Shown piece after piece: positions 17,382 through 25,066 of a stretch of DNA of 45,482 bases. The notes below the pieces were generated by a model. It saw nothing but the letters and a program-made list of their open reading frames with translations, was not told the origin of the DNA and ran no database searches. The stretch spans positions 1 to 45,482 of the IMG/VR virus record IMGVR_UViG_3300042448_001510. One strand, given 5' to 3'. Source of the stretch: a virus. A program made the translations under genes and the position numbers. Position 1 is the stretch's first letter. Every line of letters starts with the position of its first letter.

Positions 17382-18155
17382 CTAGTTATTTATAAGGGAT
17401 TTGTCTCCAGCAAGAAGTTTTTCTATCTCCTGTTGAACAAGGGCATACTCTTCATCAAACACTTCTGGGGTTCTTCCTTCTCCCATAGCGGCAGGGGTCC
17501 CTTTAGCTATTAAATCTTCTTTTAGTGTCTTTTCAATATCATAATTTAACACTGTGCACTGAAACCAGTTGGCTACATACCCATCTTTATCAATAAGGTA
17601 CTTTTCAAAGTTTCCGCCCTGCATTGCGCCGTTACCAAAAGGCTGATTTAACCAAGGTGACAAATAACCATCTCTGTCTGGAATGCCGAGTTCTCTTTGT
17701 TTTTCAGCAAACACAAGCATTTGCTCGGCTATTTCTTTGTATAGCTCATGAGTTTCTTTTCGTGGTTGACCTAGGCCGTTTACAGAGCTATCGCCCTTGT
17801 GAGGGCTAAGCTCAGTAGCACTCTCATTTGGGTTTGACGACACCATCTCTGAGAACTTAAACGTGGTTCCGTAGACTTCTTGACCATACTCTTGTGAATC
17901 TAAGCCACAGGTAATGCCTTCAGACCACTTGCCCTTAGTTACTCCTGGGCCACAATAGTCATTAGTAGGGATAGCAATAACTTGAAAATCATCTCCGCCG
18001 TACTTATCTTGAAGCCATTGAAGAACTTCCATTTGATTAGCGTTACCACAGCCTACGGTTGTATTAGCCAGTAGGGTGACTTTACCCTTAAATTGACTTA
18101 AGAAGTCAGGGGATCCCTCAGCAGAGTTAAGCGGGATGTCGTAAATTGATTTCAT
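17382..18155 (-). CDS. Glutathione-peroxidase-like protein
   Basis: A 257-residue thioredoxin-fold protein. LANTTVGCGNANQMEVLQWL matches the active-site region of glutathione peroxidases, with C36 as peroxidatic Cys. TNDY replaces the usual CNQF, and GGNFEKYLIDKDG matches the WNF-x-K-F-L-x-x-x-x-G element with Gly in place of Trp, so the catalytic tetrad looks altered. It may use thioredoxin or act as a disulfide-exchange protein rather than a true peroxidase. In this block it could protect Fe(II) enzymes from peroxide or help disulfide formation in the Cys-rich tail protein (inference). Confidence 0.75.
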   Translation of the reverse strand: MKSIYDIPLNSAEGSPDFLSQFKGKVTLLANTTVGCGNANQMEVLQWLQDKYGGDDFQVIAIPTNDYCGPGVTKGKWSEGITCGLDSQEYGQEVYGTTFKFSEMVSSNPNESATELSPHKGDSSVNGLGQPRKETHELYKEIAEQMLVFAEKQRELGIPDRDGYLSPWLNQPFGNGAMQGGNFEKYLIDKDGYVANWFQCTVLNYDIEKTLKEDLIAKGTPAAMGEGRTPEVFDEEYALVQQEIEKLLAGDKSLINN

Positions 18156-18176
18156 ATGTTTTATTGTACACCGTCA

Positions 18177-18863
18177 TTACGGCTTTCTATCCCCTGTATG
18201 CGCCGTAATTTCCCAAAAGAAGGGGCACGTAAATCTTAGGCCACTCTTGATCTCAGTAACCCCGTGAATGTAGTTTTTGTCGCCGGGGAAGAAGTAGGCG
18301 GCGCCCTTTTTAGGCTTAAACTGCACGCCCTGTAGCGGGAAGTACAGCTCCCCGCCCTCATAGTCGTCGTTTAGATAAAACAAACTTGATAGGTCGTAGT
18401 TTGGGAAGTCGTTAGGTGTTCCGGCGTCAGGGCCCTCGTGAAGCTCTTTATCAGCGTGTGGTTTTTGAAACTGCCCAGGAAGCCATTTAACAATAGTTGT
18501 ACCAGTTGGTATAACCTCTACCTTGTAGAACTCTTCAATAATTGGTCGTAGTCTTTGAAATAGCCCAGCAATTACTGGAGATATTTTTGGGTCATTTTTA
18601 TCTAAAGTTGGCTGAGTTGCAACCCTATCTTTCCAATAATCTGAGTCGTAGGTAACGGTCCCATTCTCATTTGTATGGCTTTGCGTTACATCCCAAATTG
18701 TTAAAGACTTAGCGGCTTTCTCTAAAAACTCTATCTCTTCTTGGGTCATAAAGTTCTCTAGCTCAACAATCATGTCTTTGCTGTCCCCAAACCATCCTGA
18801 GGGAGTCATAGATGGCGTTCTTTTTGCTACAGTGTACGAGTCTTTATCTTGTTCCATATTCAT
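18177..18863 (-). CDS. 2-oxoglutarate/Fe(II) oxygenase (E)
   Basis: A 228-residue protein with H136-x-D138, H200 and R210; YLNDDYEGGELYFP lies in the core. A loop of about 20 residues after the HxD motif (HEGPDAGTPNDFPNYD) is longer than in the other copies. The start overlaps the stop of the DUF6065-like gene as ATGA. The chemistry is expected to be hydroxylation; the substrate is not known. Confidence 0.85.
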   Translation of the reverse strand: MNMEQDKDSYTVAKRTPSMTPSGWFGDSKDMIVELENFMTQEEIEFLEKAAKSLTIWDVTQSHTNENGTVTYDSDYWKDRVATQPTLDKNDPKISPVIAGLFQRLRPIIEEFYKVEVIPTGTTIVKWLPGQFQKPHADKELHEGPDAGTPNDFPNYDLSSLFYLNDDYEGGELYFPLQGVQFKPKKGAAYFFPGDKNYIHGVTEIKSGLRFTCPFFWEITAHTGDRKP

Positions 18864-19576
18864 AGTATATCTCTTTTCGTTTTATCTATTACTCCTAATT
18901 TTAATGTTTTTACTTCGTGAGAGCCTTGAGATTCTTTTTTCTCATTTACAGCATCTCTATACCAGTCTGTCCATTTTCCAGACGAGTTTATTTCTTGTGC
19001 GGCAGATCCATAGGACATGTTTGCATTTAGTCTTTTTCTATCTGGATCTTGGTACTCAACAATCTCAATATTTGTCCCATTTAAATTTGACAAAGATATG
19101 GGAATAATTGTGGCAACCGGAGTTCCCGCTTTAATAATTACCCGCTTATTGGCAACCTTTGCCTTAATAGCTAAGGGCAAAGGGTTGTCATAAAAAGAGG
19201 TACTAATTAAAGACGACATTGTCTCAAATTCGTCACTAAAGTAATTTACTGGGTTAATGGTAAAAATACTAACATCCTGATCTGTTCTAAAAACTAACCC
19301 GGTATTTAGGCTTATAGAGGACTGACCCCTTCCAGAGTAGGCCCCTTCTGGACTAAATACTTGTACACGATCTGGGGTTTGGTCATTTACCCCATCCCAA
19401 ATAAACTCAATATCTTGTAGACAAGACAGGCTCCAGCCAATCACATTTGATTGGGTTACTGGAAAACACCTATAGGCATGGTTCTCTGATGTTGCATCCA
19501 TCCAATCTCTTTTAATCGACATAGGTTGAATGTCAAACAAAGCTCCTTGTGTCTTCTCAACTGAGATATTAAACAT
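18860..19576 (-). CDS. DUF6065-like protein, copy 1
   Basis: A 238-residue protein of the DUF6065-like type (pattern YRCFPVTQSNVIGWSLSC near the N-terminus, PVNYF in the middle and IKAGTPVATIIPISL towards the end). The last element resembles a beta-hairpin also present in the protein at 20242-21009 (PEGTPYMQVLPFKR). It is sandwiched between oxygenases F and E, with 1-nt and 4-nt overlaps, so it is almost certainly co-expressed with them. No catalytic residues are evident. It may be a substrate-recognition or sugar/ligand-binding partner; function unknown. Confidence 0.6.
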   Translation of the reverse strand: MFNISVEKTQGALFDIQPMSIKRDWMDATSENHAYRCFPVTQSNVIGWSLSCLQDIEFIWDGVNDQTPDRVQVFSPEGAYSGRGQSSISLNTGLVFRTDQDVSIFTINPVNYFSDEFETMSSLISTSFYDNPLPLAIKAKVANKRVIIKAGTPVATIIPISLSNLNGTNIEIVEYQDPDRKRLNANMSYGSAAQEINSSGKWTDWYRDAVNEKKESQGSHEVKTLKLGVIDKTKRDIL

Positions 19577-20232
19577 TAATCTGCGTCTGCGCTATACATT
19601 TCTGGAGTATGAAACTTTTTGCTGTAATCTAACATTGTAACAATAGAGTATTTAGTTCCAGAAGTTACCGGTAGCGCTTGATGTGGGTACATAAAATTTG
19701 ATGGAAAAATAAACAGGTCCCCAGCATCAGGCTTAACCTTTAAGTTTTGTAGTCTAAAGAAAAGCTCTCCACCCTCATAATCATCGTTTGGATACCCAAC
19801 TAAAGAGACCGTACAGTTATAGGAAAAGCCATGGTCGTGATGTTCCATAAAGTGCTGTCCTGGACCATACTTAATGAAGTTAAATGCTTCCCAGTACTTT
19901 AGGTTGTTAATGTTATACATCCTTGAGTAGTCTTCAACTGCTGGCAGCTTTACGTCATAAAGATCTTGCCAAAGTGATTGAAGGTTTTGACTAACCTGGC
20001 TTTTATCATTTTCAAGATCAGTTTTCTTAAATTTAAAGTCGTTGCAATCTCTGTACTCTGGCATAAGCTGCTTATACCCAACATATGCAGGTTGCCAAGC
20101 GTACCCAGTAGTATCCCCTTCTGGCTTAAGGTTTGCTTCAATTCGGCCCATAACATCAATGTCTTTATTGATTACGCCCTTATAGCAAAAAATGCCGCTG
20201 CCTAAATCAACTTTTTCTGTCCATGTCTGCAT
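19576..20232 (-). CDS. 2-oxoglutarate/Fe(II) oxygenase (F), Lys-type
   Basis: A 218-residue protein with H131-x-D133 (in HHDHG), H184 and K194. The Lys, ten residues after the distal His, is the residue collagen prolyl-4-hydroxylase uses for the 2-oxoglutarate carboxylate. It closely resembles oxygenase G (NDDYEGG core, P-S-N-F/Y before the distal His, SGTKY). F and G are each followed by a DUF6065-like gene, so an oxygenase plus DUF6065 unit appears duplicated. Confidence 0.85.
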   Translation of the reverse strand: MQTWTEKVDLGSGIFCYKGVINKDIDVMGRIEANLKPEGDTTGYAWQPAYVGYKQLMPEYRDCNDFKFKKTDLENDKSQVSQNLQSLWQDLYDVKLPAVEDYSRMYNINNLKYWEAFNFIKYGPGQHFMEHHDHGFSYNCTVSLVGYPNDDYEGGELFFRLQNLKVKPDAGDLFIFPSNFMYPHQALPVTSGTKYSIVTMLDYSKKFHTPEMYSADAD

Positions 20233-20241
20233 TACATTCTC

Positions 20242-21009
20242 CTATTTGTATTCTCGTCTTGACCAAACACTATTTTGGTATACCCCGCCATCAGGCTGGC
20301 GATAAAACTGCATGTTATTAACTAGTTTATCATACATAGTAGATTGATCTGGGATCTCTATTTTATGTTCCCAGTTTTCTCTTTTAAACGGAAGAACCTG
20401 CATATACGGGGTTCCTTCCGGTAAGGTGCCTTCCCAGCCTTCTGGAAGAAAAAATGGAAAAGTTCCAAGTAAGTGAAGTTTATCTGAGTCCACAACGCCA
20501 GTAGTATTTAAAAATGGTAAGTCAAACCTATTCATTGGTGTCATAAACAGTGCACTATACCCTTCTGGAAGCTCTAATCCCCAAGGAGAACTCCAGGCAA
20601 AGTGGGTTTGATAATATCCTTTTGGGTGTTCAAACTGTGGCATTGGGGGCCTTTGTGTACAAAAATCTTGGTACTTAGGGTTATCAATTTTTACATCTAT
20701 GACTCCCTGATCATTTTTATAAAAAACTAGGTCGCATGGTGTTTTAAAAATGTACCCGGTTGTAAAGGCATCCATAATAGCGGGGCACGCTTTCCATGTC
20801 GGAATCTTTCCATAATCATCAGTTGTGCCCTCTTTAGGAAACGGACAAACTTCTTTTGGCGCTTTGTAGTATTCCCCGTTTGGCATCTTTGCAAATCTGT
20901 CTGCATCTTTATACCAGGCAGGAATTTGTGTTTGTGTTGGTACGGGAACAGAGATATGCTTTTTATCTATCCACGGCCTAAATGATCTAAATATGGCTAC
21001 TAAAGACAT
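20242..21009 (-). CDS. DUF6065-like protein, copy 2 (divergent)
   Basis: A 255-residue protein rich in Pro, Trp and Phe. A central WSSPWGLELPEGYSALFMTP and a later LPEGTPYMQVLPFKRENW align by eye with the protein at 18860-19576. The N-terminus (VPTQTQIPAWYKDADRF) resembles phage proteins of unknown function. It lies between oxygenases G and F; the upstream stop/start pair is TAATG. It lacks obvious enzyme motifs. Likely part of the same complex or pathway as the oxygenases. Confidence 0.55.
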   Translation of the reverse strand: MSLVAIFRSFRPWIDKKHISVPVPTQTQIPAWYKDADRFAKMPNGEYYKAPKEVCPFPKEGTTDDYGKIPTWKACPAIMDAFTTGYIFKTPCDLVFYKNDQGVIDVKIDNPKYQDFCTQRPPMPQFEHPKGYYQTHFAWSSPWGLELPEGYSALFMTPMNRFDLPFLNTTGVVDSDKLHLLGTFPFFLPEGWEGTLPEGTPYMQVLPFKRENWEHKIEIPDQSTMYDKLVNNMQFYRQPDGGVYQNSVWSRREYK

Positions 21010-21716
21010 TACTTGTGCCCCAATTCATTGATATCTGTCATAACAACCACGCAATATTTTGTCCCTGAAACCATTGGCAGGGATGCATGCTCATAGATAT
21101 AGTTTGATGGGAACACCGCGATGTCCCCTACTTTTGGTTTATAAACTAGATTATCAAGTCTTGGGAACTTAAGGTCTCCACCCTCATAATCATCGTTAAT
21201 ATAAATAACCGCAGATACTGTGCAGTTGTATGCAGGGCCGTGGTCTGCGTGAATGTTGAAGTGAGTCCCTGCCCCCTCATACTTTACAAAGTTAAAAGCT
21301 TCGTAATATACGACGTTAATGCCCCAATACCTAGCATAGTCGTCTATACAGTACTTAAGCTTTTGGTATATCTCCTCATGCAAGTCTATAAGTTCAGCGT
21401 TTGACTCATCTTTTGGCCCAAGGTTTTCCTGCTTATACTTAAAATCTACACAGTCTCTTGCCCGCTTAACTGGGACATCAGACTGCGTAACTTGCGCCTC
21501 TGACCACTTGTATTTGTTGCCTGGTGATAGGTTGGATTCAAGAGTGTTAATGTATCTTGCAGCATCTTCACTGGAAAAAGTGTTTTGGTAAACGTGTAGT
21601 CCCAAACCTAAATTTTTAACACTTACTTTATCGTCTAGAGCTCTTTCAGGAACTCTATTTGATGCAGTCTCTGACCTATCTTTTGTAAACCAGATGTTTT
21701 CATTTTCATTGTGCAT
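21009..21716 (-). CDS. 2-oxoglutarate/Fe(II) oxygenase (G), Lys-type
   Basis: A 235-residue protein, first oxygenase of the cluster. Residues H156-x-D158, H210 and K220 form the iron and 2-oxoglutarate sites; YINDDYEGGDLKFP lies in the core. The Lys at the co-substrate position, spaced ten from the His, is collagen prolyl-4-hydroxylase-like. It is a clear paralogue of F. Its stop overlaps the ATG of the divergent DUF6065-like gene. Confidence 0.85.
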   Translation of the reverse strand: MHNENENIWFTKDRSETASNRVPERALDDKVSVKNLGLGLHVYQNTFSSEDAARYINTLESNLSPGNKYKWSEAQVTQSDVPVKRARDCVDFKYKQENLGPKDESNAELIDLHEEIYQKLKYCIDDYARYWGINVVYYEAFNFVKYEGAGTHFNIHADHGPAYNCTVSAVIYINDDYEGGDLKFPRLDNLVYKPKVGDIAVFPSNYIYEHASLPMVSGTKYCVVVMTDINELGHK

Positions 21717-21734
21717 TTTTTGCCCTCCTATAAT

Positions 21735-21980
21735 CTAATTAAGTGGCTGTCTTTTCCATTTTCCAATAGGACACTCTGCATCCGCAAGCGTTGTTTTTAA
21801 CGGCATAATGCATCCGCATAGCTTACAGCTTTTTGTAACCTTAATAAGGTTTTCACAAGACATGCATTCATCAAGTCTTTTTTTAATAATTTCCTGGTCA
21901 TCAATTCTTTTGCCAGAATCAATTAAGTGCCAAGGCCTTGAGTCTCCAAGAGCCTCTTTCCATTCACTCCATTTAGACAT
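21735..21980 (-). CDS. Zinc-ribbon protein, DUF6171-like, copy 2
   Basis: An 81-residue protein with cysteines at about 39, 42, 52, 55, 57 and 70 (CMSC, CKLCGC, ECPIGKW). It is the paralogue of the protein at 10867-11109. It follows the gene for the two-repeat small protein by 3 nt. Probably binds zinc; the repeated pairing with an FT(S/A)P-type protein suggests they act together, perhaps in fibre assembly. Confidence 0.7.
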   Translation of the reverse strand: MSKWSEWKEALGDSRPWHLIDSGKRIDDQEIIKKRLDECMSCENLIKVTKSCKLCGCIMPLKTTLADAECPIGKWKRQPLN

Positions 21981-21983
21981 AGG

Positions 21984-22415
21984 TTACTCTGGAGACGTAA
22001 AGGTTGTGCCGTCCCAGATAGAGCCACGATTAACTGTTTGGCCTTCTGGTACCTTAATGACAATAACTTCTTGAGCAAAAGCAGCGGCGTTCATTAAATC
22101 TGTGTGACCACCTTTTGGAGATACCGTAGTTAAGAACACGGTGTTGTCCACTAGGAAAGAGTATCTTCCCCAATCAGGGGTATCGTTGAACCTTTCAGGT
22201 ATTTCTCCTCCCGTAAAAGATTCACCGTCCCAAACTGATCCAGGATAGACATTTGGGATATCTGTTGTAACCAGTGTTGTTATTGGCAGGCCGCTATTTA
22301 GCGCATTATCAATTCGCTGAATTAAAATGTCTGCTTGAGGGCTCTCAAGGTGTAGCATATTAAAAACTTCGTAAGAGTTTTCAGATACTTTTGTTGCATA
22401 CGCATACGTACTCAT
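21984..22415 (-). CDS. Two-repeat small protein (WDG-x-x-FT motif)
   Basis: A 143-residue protein made of two related halves, the first ending PGSVWDGESFTGGE and the second RGSIWDGTTFTSPE. The single-unit paralogue is at 10658-10867. Such short modules occur in tail-fibre-related phage proteins, where they may cap or stabilise the fibre. The gene starts after a good AAGGAGA ribosome site and sits between the Phe-Pro repeat protein and the zinc-ribbon gene. Confidence 0.6.
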   Translation of the reverse strand: MSTYAYATKVSENSYEVFNMLHLESPQADILIQRIDNALNSGLPITTLVTTDIPNVYPGSVWDGESFTGGEIPERFNDTPDWGRYSFLVDNTVFLTTVSPKGGHTDLMNAAAFAQEVIVIKVPEGQTVNRGSIWDGTTFTSPE

Positions 22416-22456
22416 TAAGTTCTCCTTTTGTAATTACTTAATAAATATACCATATC

Positions 22457-23395
22457 TTAGTAAGCGCACTGACAACCGCACCCTGCGCCAAAGTCATACG
22501 CACAGAAGTAGCAAGCTGATCCACAGCCACCAAAGGATGGGAAGCTAGGTGGGAAGAAAGGAGGGAAGAACGGAGGGAAGAACGGGAAGAACGGTGGAAA
22601 GAATGGTGGAAAGAACGGGAAGAATGGGAAGAATGGCGGGAAAAATGGTGGGAAGAAGGGAAAGAATGGCGGGAAAAATGGTGGGAAGAAAGGAAAGAAT
22701 GGAAAGAATGGTGGGAAGAAAGGAGGAAAGAATGGGAAAAATGGTGGAAAGAATGGTGGGAAGAAAGGAAAAAACGGTGGGAAGAATGGCGGGAAGAATG
22801 GGGATAACGTAGTAATAGAGCCAGACGCAGCAGAAGCAACACTTGTTCCATTAGCGTTAGTTGCGGTGACTGTGTATGTCTGTGACGTTCCACCAGTATC
22901 AGCGATAGTAATTGGGGAAGTCGCACCTGTTCCAGTAGTGGCATCGGAGCCTGTTACGGTAAAGCCAGTAATTGCGCTACCACCAGTTGCTGGTGCTGTA
23001 AAAGCAATAGAGTTTTGATTAACTCCAGCAGTTGGGGTTGGGGCAGACATAGTTGCAGGAACTGTTGTTGCGGTAATAGAAGATGATGCTGCAGATGCCT
23101 GAGAGGTTCCCGCAGCGTTAGTAGCTGTTACAGTAAATGTGTAGGCTGTGTCAGACTGAAGTCCAGCTACCGTAATTGGGGAAGATGATCCAGTTCCAGT
23201 ATATCCGCCAGGCGATGAGGTTACAGTAAACGATGTAGCAGCAGGGGACAGCGCAGGCAAAGAAAATGTAACTGTAGCTGCGCCATTGTTAAACGCTCTT
23301 CCTGTTCCAACATTTGTAGCAGATACGCTTGTTGGAGCTAATGGCTCTAAAAAGTCATTTGAAGCCTGTGACTTTTTTCCAACTCTTTTACCCAT
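22457..23395 (-). CDS. Fibronectin-III tail protein with Phe-Pro repeat and Cys-rich tip
   Basis: A 312-residue protein in four parts. Residues 1-18 are basic. Residues about 19-112 and 113-197 look like two fibronectin type III domains (TSFTVTSSPGG..., YTFTVTATNAAGTS, and again TYTVTATNANGTS). Residues 199-283 contain only Phe and Pro, as FFPP and FFP units. Residues 290-312 end in a tip with six cysteines (CGSACYFCAY, then CGCQC). No hydrophobic signal is seen at the N-terminus. The reading frame is well supported: it has a start, strong fibre-like domains and a stop, and neighbours in the same direction. It follows the tail fibres and precedes the oxygenase array. Confidence 0.8.
   Translation of the reverse strand: MGKRVGKKSQASNDFLEPLAPTSVSATNVGTGRAFNNGAATVTFSLPALSPAATSFTVTSSPGGYTGTGSSSPITVAGLQSDTAYTFTVTATNAAGTSQASAASSSITATTVPATMSAPTPTAGVNQNSIAFTAPATGGSAITGFTVTGSDATTGTGATSPITIADTGGTSQTYTVTATNANGTSVASAASGSITTLSPFFPPFFPPFFPFFPPFFPPFFPFFPPFFPPFFPFFPFFPPFFPPFFPFFPPFFPPFFPFFPFFPPFFPPFFPFFPPFFPPFFPPSFPSFGGCGSACYFCAYDFGAGCGCQCAY
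22547..22801 (-). repeat. Phe/Pro-coding tandem repeat
   Basis: About 255 bp of purine-rich (plus strand) degenerate repeat with 9-12 base sub-units (GGAAGAA, GGTGGGAAGAA and variants). It encodes 85 consecutive Phe and Pro residues. Unit junctions alternate between FFPP and FFP, so unit lengths are 12 and 9 nt, combined into larger blocks. Slippage is expected to make its length variable. Confidence 0.85.
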
Positions 23396-23416
23396 TTAAT
23401 TCTCCTGTATATTTTC

Positions 23417-25066
23417 TTAAGCTGTCAAGTCGCCGAAGACAACCCAGGTATTTTCTGCTCTTTTGAAAAGGGTGCATGAAGACCATTGGGTTCTCAGTTT
23501 TAATCCTGGTGTTGCGTTTACTGTTACTCCAGCAGCTCCAGCGATTGTTACCTGCCCTGTAGAAGTTTGAAGAATATCAATTGATGTTCCTACTGGGAAG
23601 GCTACTGCCGAGTTTAAAGGTATTGTGAGCGTCATGGCGGATGATGAAGCCATTTCAATTAAATCATCTCTTTCAGTCAATGCTGAAAGTGTGTAAGAGG
23701 CTGTCTTTTGAATAATAGGGGTACGTGATGGGACGCCTTCAAGGGCCTGTGTTCCATCTGAAAAGACAATTCCTGCAGCAGGAAGAGTTACAGTGCCAGT
23801 AAATGTGGGAGAAGCAAGCGGGGCTTTTAATCCAAGATTAGTTGTTACTGTTGATGCAAAGTTTGCATCGTCACCAAGTGCTGCTGCAAGCTCGTCAAGT
23901 GTGTTTAAAGCTGCTGGTGCTCCTGAAAGCAATGCATTTACTTGTGATGTTGCGTCTGCAATTGCTTCTGATTTAGCAGTTGCAATTGCTGAAGCCTGCG
24001 CTGTTGATACCGGCTTTGCTGAATCTGCTGTGTCGTCAACGTTTCCAAGACCAACCATAGACTTGGTAATGCCAGAAACGGTTCCTGTAAATGTAGGGCC
24101 TGAAAGGTTGGCTTTTAAATCAAGAGCGGTCTGTTGCGCTGTTGATACCGGCTTACTTGCGTCTGCTGTGTTATCTACGTTACCTAGCCCTACGTGAGAT
24201 TTAGTTACGCCTGAGACTGTTCCTGTGAAAGTTGGGTTAGCCAAGGGTGCATATGTAGAAGCCGCTGTTGCAGAGGCAAGTTTTAAATCAAGTGCTGTTT
24301 GTGTTGCTGTGGAAATTGGCTTGTTAGCATCTGTTGTATTATCTACACTGCCTAGGCCTACATCTGATTTAACTAGTCCAGATGGAGTGGTAATTGTTTT
24401 ATTTGTAAGGGTCTGAGTTCCAGTAGTTGTTACAAGAAGGCTAGTGTCTGTAATTCCATGAACATTTAATGTATCTGCTTCGTGAGTACCCAGTGACGTA
24501 GAGACTGCGTTAGAGGCTGCTGTATCAGCGTATGCTTTAGTTGCAAGTTCTGCTGTATCTGCAATCCCATGTACGGCCGTTGTGTCTGAGCTATGTGTGC
24601 TTACAGCCGTGTCTGCGTATGACTTTGTTGCAAGATCGGCGGTATCGGCTATTCCATGAACAGAGGTTGTATCTGAGCTATGTGTTCCTATCGCATTTGT
24701 TGCATATTCTTGAGTAGCAATTGTTCCTGTTGAATCTGGAAGAGTTAATGTTCTGTCTGCTGTAGGGTCTGCTACTGCAAAGGTAGTCTCAAAAGCATTT
24801 GCAGTTGTGCCCTCAAATACAAGGCTGGCACCAGTGTCAAGAGATACTGTGCCAGTAAAAGTCGGGGAAGCAATTGGTGCGTAAAGGCTGGCTGCAGCTG
24901 CTGGAGTTAGGGTGATATAAGGTAGCGAAGCCCAAACTGTAAGTCCGTCTCCAACTTTAAGTTTCTTAGTGTCAGTCTCTACACCAACTTCACCTTCAAG
25001 AAGAATTGGGTTTGAGGCGGTCCACTCAGCCGCAGTTCCCCTGCGTAGTAGAATATTAACTGCCAT
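23417..25066 (-). CDS. Tail fibre with Mtd-like N-terminus and fibre repeats
   Basis: A 549-residue fibre. The N-terminus (LLRRGTAAEWTASNPILLEG, then KLKVGDGLTVW) matches the major tropism determinant N-terminal domain that joins many phage fibres to the tail. Residues about 120-190 repeat HSSDTT-x-VHGIADTA-x-LATK. Residues about 230-370 repeat KS-x-VGLG-x-VD-x-T-x-D-x-KP-x-STA, the Phage_fiber_2 repeat. The C-terminus is a beta domain with a tip region (IIQKTASYTLSALTERDDLI). Starts in a TAATG overlap. Likely involved in receptor binding. Confidence 0.85.
   Translation of the reverse strand: MAVNILLRRGTAAEWTASNPILLEGEVGVETDTKKLKVGDGLTVWASLPYITLTPAAAASLYAPIASPTFTGTVSLDTGASLVFEGTTANAFETTFAVADPTADRTLTLPDSTGTIATQEYATNAIGTHSSDTTSVHGIADTADLATKSYADTAVSTHSSDTTAVHGIADTAELATKAYADTAASNAVSTSLGTHEADTLNVHGITDTSLLVTTTGTQTLTNKTITTPSGLVKSDVGLGSVDNTTDANKPISTATQTALDLKLASATAASTYAPLANPTFTGTVSGVTKSHVGLGNVDNTADASKPVSTAQQTALDLKANLSGPTFTGTVSGITKSMVGLGNVDDTADSAKPVSTAQASAIATAKSEAIADATSQVNALLSGAPAALNTLDELAAALGDDANFASTVTTNLGLKAPLASPTFTGTVTLPAAGIVFSDGTQALEGVPSRTPIIQKTASYTLSALTERDDLIEMASSSAMTLTIPLNSAVAFPVGTSIDILQTSTGQVTIAGAAGVTVNATPGLKLRTQWSSCTLFKRAENTWVVFGDLTA

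Noticed and set aside
22547-22801. Repeat tract that could be taken for a CRISPR array
   Set aside because: Units are 9-12 nt, contiguous and without spacers, and they encode an in-frame Phe/Pro tract.
22438-22944. Open frame rich in His and Ser opposite or offset to the Phe-Pro protein
   Set aside because: It is a frame-shifted shadow of the repeat in 22457-23395 with no domain or good start of its own.
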